Source of the DNA: Gammaproteobacteria bacterium
GTDB lineage: Bacteria > Pseudomonadota > Gammaproteobacteria > Xanthomonadales > Marinicellaceae
DNA: 47,719 nt
Reading direction: 5' to 3'
Assembly (NCBI GenBank): GCA_024280395.1
Contig: JAJRQG010000017.1
Coordinates: 1-47,719, forward strand
This document shows positions 14,710-21,954 of the stretch, one piece after another. Position 1 is the first letter of the stretch. Each line of letters opens with the position of its first letter. The position numbers were made by a program, and so were the translations under genes. Under the pieces are notes generated by a model. That model was not told the DNA's origin. It was given only the letters and a program-made list of their open reading frames with translations, and ran no database searches.

Positions 14710-15777
14710 ATGAACAAAAAATTACCATTGATATTGGCCATTGTAGGGGCTTTTTCTCTTACAGCTTGTCAAGCAGAAAAAGTTAACAAAGAAGCTGTGA
14801 CGGAAGTAAAAGAAAAAGTTACTGAAGTTAGCCAAGCAGTTATAAAAGTCAAAGATACTGCGGCTCTTGAAGCTGAAGTATTAACCAAATATCCGCCACT
14901 GGATATTGAAATGAGTGCTAAAAAACTAGCCGACCATACCTACCAAGTCCAAGGAATGGCAGGAATTGCAACCGATAATGGTGGTTTTATTTCAAATTCA
15001 GGATTTGTTGTAACAGACGAGGGAGTGGTTGTGATTGATGCATTAGGATCACCACCGTTGGCAGTAGAGTTGCTTAAACGTATTCGTCAGGTTACTGATA
15101 AGCCGATTAAAAAATTGATAATTACGCATTACCATGCAGATCATGTGTTTGGAGCTCAAGTCTTTAAGGAAATAGGTGCTGAAATTATTGCACCAATAGG
15201 CAGCATGAAATATATCAATGCAGATTCAACTCCTGCACGTTTAAACGAGAGAAGAGAGTCATTGAAACCTTGGGTAAATGAGCAAACTTATGTGGTTACA
15301 CCCGATGTTATCATAGACAAGACTACTGATTTTACACTTGGCGGTCAAGAATTTACTATTAATGTGGTGGGTGCGGCGCATTCAGATGGAGACCTAACTC
15401 TATTGGCAAAAGAAGATGGCATTTTGTTTTCTGGAGATATTATTTTCGGAGGCCGCGTTCCTTTCATTGGAGGGGGTAGTACCATAAAATGGGTTGAGAC
15501 ACTTGCTGAAATGTCAAAAGGTTTAGATTTAAATGTTTTGGTGCCAGGACATGGTGATGCATCAACAGATCCAGCACAGGCGATTAAGCTAACCAGTAGT
15601 TATATTATTTATATGCGTGAAGTAATGGGTGCAGCAGCAGAGGATTTAGAAGAATTTGTTGAAGCTTATGAAGCGGTTGATTGGTCAGAGTTCAGTTCTT
15701 TACCAGCTTTTGATAATGTGAATCGAATGAATGCGAATACTGTGTTTTTATCTATGGAAGAAGAATCTGTTGAGTAA
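14710..15777 (+). CDS. Metallo-beta-lactamase-fold hydrolase, lipoprotein (SoxH-like)
   Basis: About 355 residues from MNKKLPLILAIVGAF. A lipoprotein signal ends in the lipobox LTAC (Cys20 or so), followed by a Lys/Glu/Val-rich linker (about 25-60, coiled-coil-like) and the MBL domain. Zinc motif 1 is THYHADHVFG; the later ligands are GAAHSDGD (His), LFSGDIIF (Asp) and LVPGHGD (His). All expected ligands are present. MBL proteins of this SoxH/quinoprotein-relay type accompany sulfur-oxidation genes; the substrate (persulfide or thioester) is not shown by sequence. An intrinsic terminator follows, separating it from doxDA. Confidence 0.85.
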   Translation: MNKKLPLILAIVGAFSLTACQAEKVNKEAVTEVKEKVTEVSQAVIKVKDTAALEAEVLTKYPPLDIEMSAKKLADHTYQVQGMAGIATDNGGFISNSGFVVTDEGVVVIDALGSPPLAVELLKRIRQVTDKPIKKLIITHYHADHVFGAQVFKEIGAEIIAPIGSMKYINADSTPARLNERRESLKPWVNEQTYVVTPDVIIDKTTDFTLGGQEFTINVVGAAHSDGDLTLLAKEDGILFSGDIIFGGRVPFIGGGSTIKWVETLAEMSKGLDLNVLVPGHGDASTDPAQAIKLTSSYIIYMREVMGAAAEDLEEFVEAYEAVDWSEFSSLPAFDNVNRMNANTVFLSMEEESVE

Positions 15778-15797
15778 AAGGCTAGAGATTTAAAAGT

Positions 15798-15826
15798 AAA
15801 AAGAGGGCACAAGTCCTCTTTTTTTT
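15798..15826 (+). terminator. Intrinsic terminator after the MBL-fold gene
   Basis: AAGAGG (15801-15806) pairs with CCTCTT (15815-15820) across an 8-base loop and is followed by T6. Flanking A and T runs extend the stem. Confidence 0.85.
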
Positions 15827-15880
15827 GTCTAAATATTTACAATATGAGCAAGTGCTAATGTAGCGGTTGCTAAATTTCTA

Positions 15881-15889
15881 TGATACAAT
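15881..15889 (+). promoter_or_regulatory. Putative extended -10 promoter of doxDA
   Basis: TGATACAAT: extended -10 TG (15881-15882) and TACAAT (15884-15889), about 40 bases before the ATG. No good -35. Confidence 0.4.
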
Positions 15890-15930
15890 TGAAGATTAGG
15901 TTAAATATTTTAAAAAAATGAGGAGATATT

Positions 15931-17055
15931 ATGTCAACAAATAATCACAGTGCCGAAGTACAAAATACATACGGCCAGATGGGTTTATCCAGCCTTGCAA
16001 TTCGTTTTGCAATGGGTTTTATATTCTGGGGTGGTTTTTCACGCCGTGCAATTTATGCCGTAGCACCTGCTGATGGTAATCACTTTAAGCTAGATGTTGA
16101 GCATGCCAATTTTGTAGGGAACAAAATAGCAGCAGCTTATCCTGGTTCTTTTATGCCAGAAACATTGGTATCTGTTATACAAAATGTACCTTTAATGAAT
16201 TTTACCATGTGGTTGTTTTCTTTTGCTGAATTGGCAGTAGGCCTAGCATTAATTTTTGGTTTCGCAACACGTTTTGCTGCCATCGGTGGTATGGCATTAA
16301 ATCTAGGTATGATGTTGGTTTTCGGGTGGATGGGTTCAACTTGTTTAGATGAGTGGACCATGGCAGCCTTTGGATTTGCCATATGTGCCAGTGTATATGT
16401 GACTGGTGCAGGTTATTATGCTGTAGATAATGTATTGGCCAAGAAAAGTATAGGCCAATGGAAAGTTTTCCCATGGTTATTTTCTGGTCCAATGCCAATG
16501 AGCAATGATGGTTTAAAGAAATTCAGCATCTGGATGACAGTGATTACTTTCGTATTTATCGTTGGTTTTTACAATGTTTTATATGGCGCAACTTATAGTA
16601 AGCTTAAGCCACGTGTGGGTTTCCATCATCAAAATATTAAAATTTCAGAAGTACATGTGAAAGAAGATGGTTCTTTATCATTTTATGGTTATGTGAATGC
16701 TGGACCTGATACTCAAAAAGGCTATGTAATCAAAGCTGAATTAAAAGATGAATTTGGTGATAATATTGCTACATGGAGTGCTGCGACAATGGCGAATATG
16801 CCTGAGGCTAATATTGACAATACCTTTAAAATGGCTTGGGGTTCTAAATTTGTAAGAACCCGTGCTGGTATCGGCGGAAAGACTGGTGCACAAGCAACAA
16901 TCACATTGCCTGCAACTGGAGATACTGAAGTTGAAGAAGGGGAGACTTATACACTTAAGCTTTCTCAAATTGAAGGCGCTCCATTTACCTTTACTGGTGT
17001 TGCAAAAGCCGAAGCTGGTGGATTTGTAATTGAAGGTTCAACGGCTAAGCATTAA
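15931..17055 (+). CDS. Thiosulfate:quinone oxidoreductase-like DoxD-DoxA fusion
   Basis: 374 residues. The N-terminal half (about 15-225) is a DoxD-type membrane domain with four to five helices, including SLAIRFAMGFIFWGGFSRR and WLFSFAELAVGLALIFGF. After the last helix (ITFVFIVGFYNVLYG) comes a ~145-residue extracytoplasmic domain with a DoxA-like GYVNAGPDTQKGYVI segment. In the archaeal enzyme DoxD and DoxA are separate chains that oxidise thiosulfate to tetrathionate with reduction of quinone; bacterial fusions exist. Strong AGGAG ribosome site. The DUF302 gene follows after 62 bases. Function as TQO is inferred from family; substrate not shown. Confidence 0.82.
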   Translation: MSTNNHSAEVQNTYGQMGLSSLAIRFAMGFIFWGGFSRRAIYAVAPADGNHFKLDVEHANFVGNKIAAAYPGSFMPETLVSVIQNVPLMNFTMWLFSFAELAVGLALIFGFATRFAAIGGMALNLGMMLVFGWMGSTCLDEWTMAAFGFAICASVYVTGAGYYAVDNVLAKKSIGQWKVFPWLFSGPMPMSNDGLKKFSIWMTVITFVFIVGFYNVLYGATYSKLKPRVGFHHQNIKISEVHVKEDGSLSFYGYVNAGPDTQKGYVIKAELKDEFGDNIATWSAATMANMPEANIDNTFKMAWGSKFVRTRAGIGGKTGAQATITLPATGDTEVEEGETYTLKLSQIEGAPFTFTGVAKAEAGGFVIEGSTAKH

Positions 17056-17117
17056 TCACAATCTGGAGAGCTAGAGATAGTTCTCCAATTTAATTAGAAT
17101 ATATTCGGAGACAATAA

Positions 17118-17705
17118 ATGAATTTTCTTAAAAACATTCTCGCGTTAGTAGGTGTCTTGGCTATTGCTGCTGGTGTTTACGGCTGGTCAAAATTTGGTGA
17201 AGACTATAAAATATTCAAATCGTTAGATCCCAAGGCTGGAGAAGTCTATTGGGAGATGTGGCAAAATTTAAAAGTTTCGCGTGTTACTGCAGAAGCAACG
17301 GTTTGGATTAAAGAATTTGAAGAAGGCGTTACCAAAGAAGATGCTGAAGAATCAATGAAACTGGTGGCCAATGAAATGAACATGAAATTGGTTGGTGAAT
17401 TGCCTTTAAGCGAACAAGTTTTTGCTGAAACGGGTGAGCCACAGCGTTTCTTGAAAATATTTGAATTTTGTGATGCCAGAACCGCACGTTTGATGGTGGA
17501 TTATAATGTGTTTATCTCCGCATATTTACCCTGCCGTGTTTCCATGGTTGAACGCAAAGATGGTACATTTGCATTGTATTCGATGAATATGGATATGATT
17601 CTACACGGAGGTGAAACCTTGCCGCCGGAGCTGTTTAAGAAAGCTTCTCGTGTAAAAGAGACCATTCTTGCAGTGATGGAAAAAGGTGCAGCTGGCGACT
17701 TTTAA
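17118..17705 (+). CDS. DUF302-domain protein with N-terminal membrane anchor
   Basis: 195 residues. A hydrophobic N-terminus (NILALVGVLAIAAGVYG) is followed by a DUF302-type domain at about 85-190, recognised from FLKIFEFCDARTARLMVDYN and ISAYLPCRVSMVERKDGTFALYSMN. DUF302 proteins are common near sulfur-oxidation genes in proteobacteria; the molecular role is unknown. It follows doxDA on the same strand and is closed by a strong terminator, so doxDA-DUF302 probably form a bicistronic unit. Confidence 0.8.
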   Translation: MNFLKNILALVGVLAIAAGVYGWSKFGEDYKIFKSLDPKAGEVYWEMWQNLKVSRVTAEATVWIKEFEEGVTKEDAEESMKLVANEMNMKLVGELPLSEQVFAETGEPQRFLKIFEFCDARTARLMVDYNVFISAYLPCRVSMVERKDGTFALYSMNMDMILHGGETLPPELFKKASRVKETILAVMEKGAAGDF

Positions 17706-17726
17706 CAAACAAACTTTTGAATCTAA

Positions 17727-17754
17727 AAAACCCCAGTTGTTTGGGGTTTTTTTT
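17727..17754 (+). terminator. Intrinsic terminator after the DUF302 gene
   Basis: AAAACCCCA (17727-17735) pairs with TGGGGTTTT (17742-17750), 6-base loop, followed by T4 (eight T in a row counting the stem end). Confidence 0.9.
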
Positions 17755-17766
17755 ATGGAAAACATT

Positions 17767-18246
17767 ATGCAACAAAAAATAGATATATCAGTAACCAAAC
17801 TATGGAAAGAGTTCATCAAAGTCAATTCACAATATGCCAATCAAGAGGCTCCTGAGTCATATTGTTTTTGTGACAATGAGGTTGATGCGAATGTTTGTGC
17901 TCAGTTGGTTGTCAAAAATATCAAACAAGCCACCGCAGGATCTCTATGGTGGTATGAATACAGCAATGAGCCCTTATCAAATATTGGTGACTTATTTATT
18001 ATTACCAATTGGAATGGCATTGCAAAGGCTATCATTCAAGTGTCCAAAATAGAAAAAACACCGTACAACCAAATTTCTACCGAGTTTGCAAGGATCGAAG
18101 GTGAAGGCGACAAATCATTGGTGTACTGGAAAAAAGTACATTGGGCTTATTTCACCAGAGAAATGCTACCCTATAATCTAAAACCCACAGAAGATATGAT
18201 TATCGTCTGTGAGTATTTTGAAACAGTGTGGACTAATACAGATTAA
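17767..18246 (+). CDS. ASCH-domain protein
   Basis: About 159 residues from MQQKIDISVTKLW. The chain has the small-protein ASCH layout: an N-terminal helix (TKLWKEFIKVN), SYCFCDNEVDANVCAQLVVKN, then GDLFIITNWNGIAKAIIQVSKIE and VYWKKVHWAYFTREM. ASCH resembles the PUA fold and is thought to bind RNA; some members hydrolyse N4-acetylcytidine. The ATG at 17755 also fits the frame but abuts the terminator T run. The 17767 start has GGAA 8 bases upstream, so I prefer it. Convergent with phzF, 4 bases apart. Confidence 0.78.
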   Translation: MQQKIDISVTKLWKEFIKVNSQYANQEAPESYCFCDNEVDANVCAQLVVKNIKQATAGSLWWYEYSNEPLSNIGDLFIITNWNGIAKAIIQVSKIEKTPYNQISTEFARIEGEGDKSLVYWKKVHWAYFTREMLPYNLKPTEDMIIVCEYFETVWTNTD

Positions 18247-18250
18247 ATGA

Positions 18251-19114
18251 CTAAACTTCTATTTCAACCTCTCTAGAAATATTGGCTTTTCCACCAGCCA
18301 TCAATGAAAGAATTTGACCTCTCTTTGTGTCAAGATTAATCACAATTTTACTGGCAGATGGTGAGGGCATAAAATACCCTTGTTCAATGTTGAACCCACC
18401 TTTTTTTATCCCAATTTTATCATAAAGATAACATGCCATTGGACCTGCTGCCATTCCCGTAGCAGCTTCTTCTTCAACTCCATAGCGAGGAAAAAACATT
18501 CTTGTAGAAACATCACTTTCCTTGTGTTGGGTTTCATTGGTATAAACATAATATCCGATTAGATCAAGTTCTTCAGAAATCGAAGATATTTTTTTGAAAT
18601 CAAGTGTTAATTCAGCAAGAATTGTTTTATTTTTCACACCAATTATGACAAAAGAATTTCCTGTATTTATCAATAAAGGGTTATTAATAACTTCTTGTTC
18701 TGTTACTCCAATAGAGTTAAGAATCTCATGATGGTATTTTTCAATGGGAGTATATTCTGGTGCCAATTGCTGCATATAAGCCATATCCCCATCTATCAAA
18801 ATTTTACGGTTGCCATCGATTGTTTCTTTAGTATACCAACCTTGGTTAACTTTACCAAGTTGTGCAAGGTAACTAAAAACAGCAATAGTTGCATGACCAC
18901 AATGTGCAATTTGTCTGGTGGGTGTATAAAAGTCCAGCTTGAAGTCAGCTTTGATAGATTTAGAAACAAAAGCAGTTTCAGATAATCCAGCTTTTTTTGC
19001 TATGGTCAACTTTTGTTGGCGATTTAATTTATCTGCATTTATAACTACTCCAGCAGGATTTCCTCCTTTATTGTTATCTACAAAAGCATTGAGTATCTTA
19101 ACTTTGATTTTCAT
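18251..19114 (-). CDS. PhzF-family isomerase-like protein
   Basis: 287 residues with the two-lobed diaminopimelate-epimerase-like fold. Starts MKIKVKILNAFVDNNKGGNPAGVV. The catalytic Glu lies in LSETAFV (about residue 46), with TRQIAHCGHATIAVF and EEEAATGMAAGPMACYL as the paired family motifs. There are no other phenazine genes nearby, so this is one of the many PhzF homologues with unknown substrate. Expression is probably driven by the MerR-type promoter at 19142-19173, regulated by the protein encoded just upstream. Confidence 0.9.
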   Translation of the reverse strand: MKIKVKILNAFVDNNKGGNPAGVVINADKLNRQQKLTIAKKAGLSETAFVSKSIKADFKLDFYTPTRQIAHCGHATIAVFSYLAQLGKVNQGWYTKETIDGNRKILIDGDMAYMQQLAPEYTPIEKYHHEILNSIGVTEQEVINNPLLINTGNSFVIIGVKNKTILAELTLDFKKISSISEELDLIGYYVYTNETQHKESDVSTRMFFPRYGVEEEAATGMAAGPMACYLYDKIGIKKGGFNIEQGYFMPSPSASKIVINLDTKRGQILSLMAGGKANISREVEIEV

Positions 19115-19141
19115 GGTGTTACTCCAGTTAGTAAAAATGAC

Positions 19142-19173
19142 ATTCTAACTGGTTAGAGTATGCTCTAAGTCAA
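19142..19173 (-). promoter_or_regulatory. MerR-type operator-promoter of phzF
   Basis: Minus strand: -35 TTGACT (19173 to 19168), 20-bp spacer, -10 TAGAAT (19147 to 19142). The spacer contains the palindrome TTAGAG-CATA-CTCTAA (19168 to 19153). Overlong spacers with a dyad between -35 and -10 are the hallmark of MerR-activated promoters. The -35 is made of the last two sense codons of merR itself. Confidence 0.8.
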
Positions 19174-19512
19174 GAGGGTTTTTAGTTTTTGTAATTTTAT
19201 TTCAGTAACTGAAATATAGTGTTCAAGATCATTTTTCTGAAATTGTAATTTTTTTAAATGAATTTTCAATAACTCAGCTACTTTAATATTGTCATTATCT
19301 TTATATGCACGGGTATACACGTTTATTTTTTTTAAAGGCATACCAGACTTTTTTAAGCAGGTTATCCAATTGGCTATTTCAACATCTTTCGCACTATAAG
19401 TTCTATGCCCACTCTGGTCTTTCTTTGGTTTTTCTAGTAAGCCAATTTTTTCATAATATCTAATTGTATGCCTGCTAATACCTATTTCTTGGCTTAATTG
19501 TGCAATTTTCAT
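19165..19512 (-). CDS. MerR-family transcriptional regulator
   Basis: 115 residues from MKIAQLSQEIGISRHTIRYYEKIGLL: the winged helix-turn-helix, with GHRTYSAKDVEIANWI as the wing and a C-terminal coiled coil (KLQFQKNDLEHYISVTEIKLQKL). There is no Cys pair for metal or a bound cluster, so the signal is probably organic or unknown. The start overlaps the stop of the DUF885 gene (ATGA), which fixes it at 19512 and indicates coupling. It very likely acts on the dyad at 19153-19168, activating phzF downstream. Confidence 0.9.
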   Translation of the reverse strand: MKIAQLSQEIGISRHTIRYYEKIGLLEKPKKDQSGHRTYSAKDVEIANWITCLKKSGMPLKKINVYTRAYKDNDNIKVAELLKIHLKKLQFQKNDLEHYISVTEIKLQKLKTLLT

Positions 19513-21314
19513 TGTTGAGACTTTACCCAATTGACCACTTTTGTATTCAGTACTTCCATCGGTACAGCCCCTCCTAAAAGAACCAAATCATGAAATCCTT
19601 TAATATCAAATTTATCGCCTAATTGTTGCTTTGCTTCGGCCCTTAATTTAAGGATGTTAATCATACCCAACTTATACCCAAGTGCCTGGCCTGGCCAAAC
19701 CATGTAACGTTCTATTTCAGCCACAACATCTGACTCAACTGTTCCAGTGGTCTCAGCCATGTATGTAATGGCTTTTTCCCTGCTCCATCTTTTATAGTGT
19801 AAACCAGTATCGACCACCAATCTCACCGCTCGGAATAATTCTGCTTTTAAACGGCCCAAATCACTGTATGGATCGTTCTCATACATGCCCATCTCTGCTG
19901 CGACTTTTTCTGAATACAGTGCCCAGCCTTCGACGTATGCATTATAAGGTGCAATGCGTCTAAGCATGGGAAGACTGTCTTGCTCTAGATTCAGTGCCAC
20001 TTGCCAATGGTGTCCTGGAATCGCTTCATGATAGGTCAATGTTTTTAAATCAAACTTAGGGTTGGCTTTTATATCACGCAGATTAATCCAATATATACCA
20101 GGGGCAGAACCATCCAGAGGTGGGTTGGTATACATTCCACCAGGGGCAGATTCTTCTCGTGATTTGGGGAATTTTCTAACTTCTATAGCATACTTTGGGC
20201 GGGTGGCAAATTGCTCATCCATGCGTGAAGAAATTTCATCAATATAGCCATTGATATCTTTGAGCAACAATTTTCTTCCCTTGTCAGAATCTTCATAAAG
20301 GAACTTCGGATCATCGTTGATTTCAGTCATTCTTTGTCCAACAGTTCCATCGCTAGTTCCTTGTGCCTGAAGAATGCGATCCATTTCCTTGGTGATTCTA
20401 TGGACCTCATCTAAACCCAATTGATGAATTTGTGCGGGTGTTAAATCTGTGTCTCCCAAAATTTTAACTGCGTCTTTATAAAAGGCTTCTCCTCCAGGTT
20501 GAGACCATATACCGGAATCAGTTCTGGCAGATAAAGTTAAATCATTCAGTTGTGTCACGACACTTTTATACGCAGGATAAACCTTATTTGTTACTAGGGT
20601 TTTTACTTTACTAATAAGTTCCAGTTTTTGTTGTGGATTGATTGTTGTAACTTTATCAATTTTATTGGCAAATGATTTAACAAAAGGATGTTTGTTTGGG
20701 TCAGGCTTAATAAAGCTCTTCATGGCCTTGATGCTTTTGTTAACAATAACCAAGGGGGGAACCCACTCTTTGTCACTGTCAGCAGAGATCTTCGCCAAAA
20801 TATTTTCAACAAACAAATCAAAGTGATCTAAGCGATGGATGTAGTCGTTGGCATCATCTAAATTGTTGATTTGCTGATTGGTAATCATGGTATTGGGCAC
20901 ATCAATTAATGGGCCATTGATTTGATTCACCACAAATGCCGACAAACCCATCCAAACATCGATATAGCCAATATCAAATGCTTGGTTGCCTGAAAAATAA
21001 CGGGTTAAATTTTGCATAACTGCCGTATTATCATCGGTTGTATTCAAAGAGGATAACTGGTGGTTGATGAGTCTCAAACCATGACGTAACTTGGCTTCTG
21101 CATCGGGTGAAAAATCTGCTAATCGATGACCAAACTTTCCTCCAGCCAATTGTTCATCTAAACCAAACATGGTCGAGCTTGACGGTCTAGCTTTAAACAA
21201 TGTTATGGTGCTTTCTTTGTACAGCGTATTTAAATCAACTGAATTATTCACCTGTTTGTGTTGGCAGGAACTTAATATGCCTATGCCAATAATTAATAAA
21301 ATTTTTGCTTTCAT
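19509..21314 (-). CDS. DUF885-family lipoprotein, probable zinc metallopeptidase
   Basis: 601 residues. A lipoprotein signal (ILLIIGIGILSSC) places it in the envelope. The catalytic part has LTYHEAIPGHHWQ (HExxxHH-like zinc site) and YVEGWALYSEKVA, the Glu-bearing helix, as in other DUF885 proteins. The upstream ~350 residues are helical. The family occurs widely in gammaproteobacteria as peptidases or uncharacterised hydrolases; substrate unknown. The merR gene overlaps its 3' end by 4 bases, so the regulator may be made from this transcript. Divergent from yjbQ (21388). Confidence 0.88.
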   Translation of the reverse strand: MKAKILLIIGIGILSSCQHKQVNNSVDLNTLYKESTITLFKARPSSSTMFGLDEQLAGGKFGHRLADFSPDAEAKLRHGLRLINHQLSSLNTTDDNTAVMQNLTRYFSGNQAFDIGYIDVWMGLSAFVVNQINGPLIDVPNTMITNQQINNLDDANDYIHRLDHFDLFVENILAKISADSDKEWVPPLVIVNKSIKAMKSFIKPDPNKHPFVKSFANKIDKVTTINPQQKLELISKVKTLVTNKVYPAYKSVVTQLNDLTLSARTDSGIWSQPGGEAFYKDAVKILGDTDLTPAQIHQLGLDEVHRITKEMDRILQAQGTSDGTVGQRMTEINDDPKFLYEDSDKGRKLLLKDINGYIDEISSRMDEQFATRPKYAIEVRKFPKSREESAPGGMYTNPPLDGSAPGIYWINLRDIKANPKFDLKTLTYHEAIPGHHWQVALNLEQDSLPMLRRIAPYNAYVEGWALYSEKVAAEMGMYENDPYSDLGRLKAELFRAVRLVVDTGLHYKRWSREKAITYMAETTGTVESDVVAEIERYMVWPGQALGYKLGMINILKLRAEAKQQLGDKFDIKGFHDLVLLGGAVPMEVLNTKVVNWVKSQQ

Positions 21315-21387
21315 TGTGTTTTCACTATCCAGGTTAGGGTTTAATCAGACTATTGTAATCTATCTGCCTTGCGTGCATAATAAAAAA

Positions 21388-21792
21388 ATGAAACAATTTA
21401 ACCTGACAATAAAAACCCCTGGTCGTGGCTACTATTTGATTACAAATGAAATAGAGGCGATTATTGACATCAATTCAATTAAAATAGGCTTGTTGCATGT
21501 TTTCTTACAACATTCGAGTGCCAGTCTAACCATCAATGAAAATGCAGATCCAACTGTTCGAGAAGACTTTAAAAGCTTTGAAGAGCAATTGGTGCCCAGA
21601 AACTTTCCTTACAAACACAATGACGAAGGCCCAGATGATATGCCATCCCACATAAAATCTTCACTATTTGGTTGCGAGTTAACGGTTCCAATAAGAAATG
21701 GTCGATTGGCACTTGGAACATGGCAGGGCATATATTTGTGTGAACATCGAGATTATCCGCACAATAGAAGGTTGATACTTACTGAGTATTAA
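21388..21792 (+). CDS. YjbQ/UPF0047-family protein
   Basis: 134 residues from MKQFNLTIKTPGRGYYLITN. Family motifs are FLQHSSASLTINENADPTVREDF, split here as HSSASLTINENADPTV and the following acidic stretch, HIKSSLFGCELTVPI, LALGTWQGIYLCEHRDYP (the usual LGTWQGIxxxExR) and RRLILT. E. coli YjbQ has weak thiamine-phosphate synthase activity; the true role is unclear. The frame runs to 21169 upstream, but those residues overlap the divergent lipoprotein gene and are not family-like. Confidence 0.92.
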   Translation: MKQFNLTIKTPGRGYYLITNEIEAIIDINSIKIGLLHVFLQHSSASLTINENADPTVREDFKSFEEQLVPRNFPYKHNDEGPDDMPSHIKSSLFGCELTVPIRNGRLALGTWQGIYLCEHRDYPHNRRLILTEY

Positions 21793-21954
21793 TTGCCAGA
21801 ATTTTTTGCAGTGTTTACGGATTTGACGAGACTTGTACTATTTTAAATACAGTGGTAGTATAAATGCTTGACTAGAATAATGAATAATAATAAACAATGA
21901 AATACCACTTTGTCCAATTAGTTATATCTATCACCTTTTTAAGGCTGATTTACC

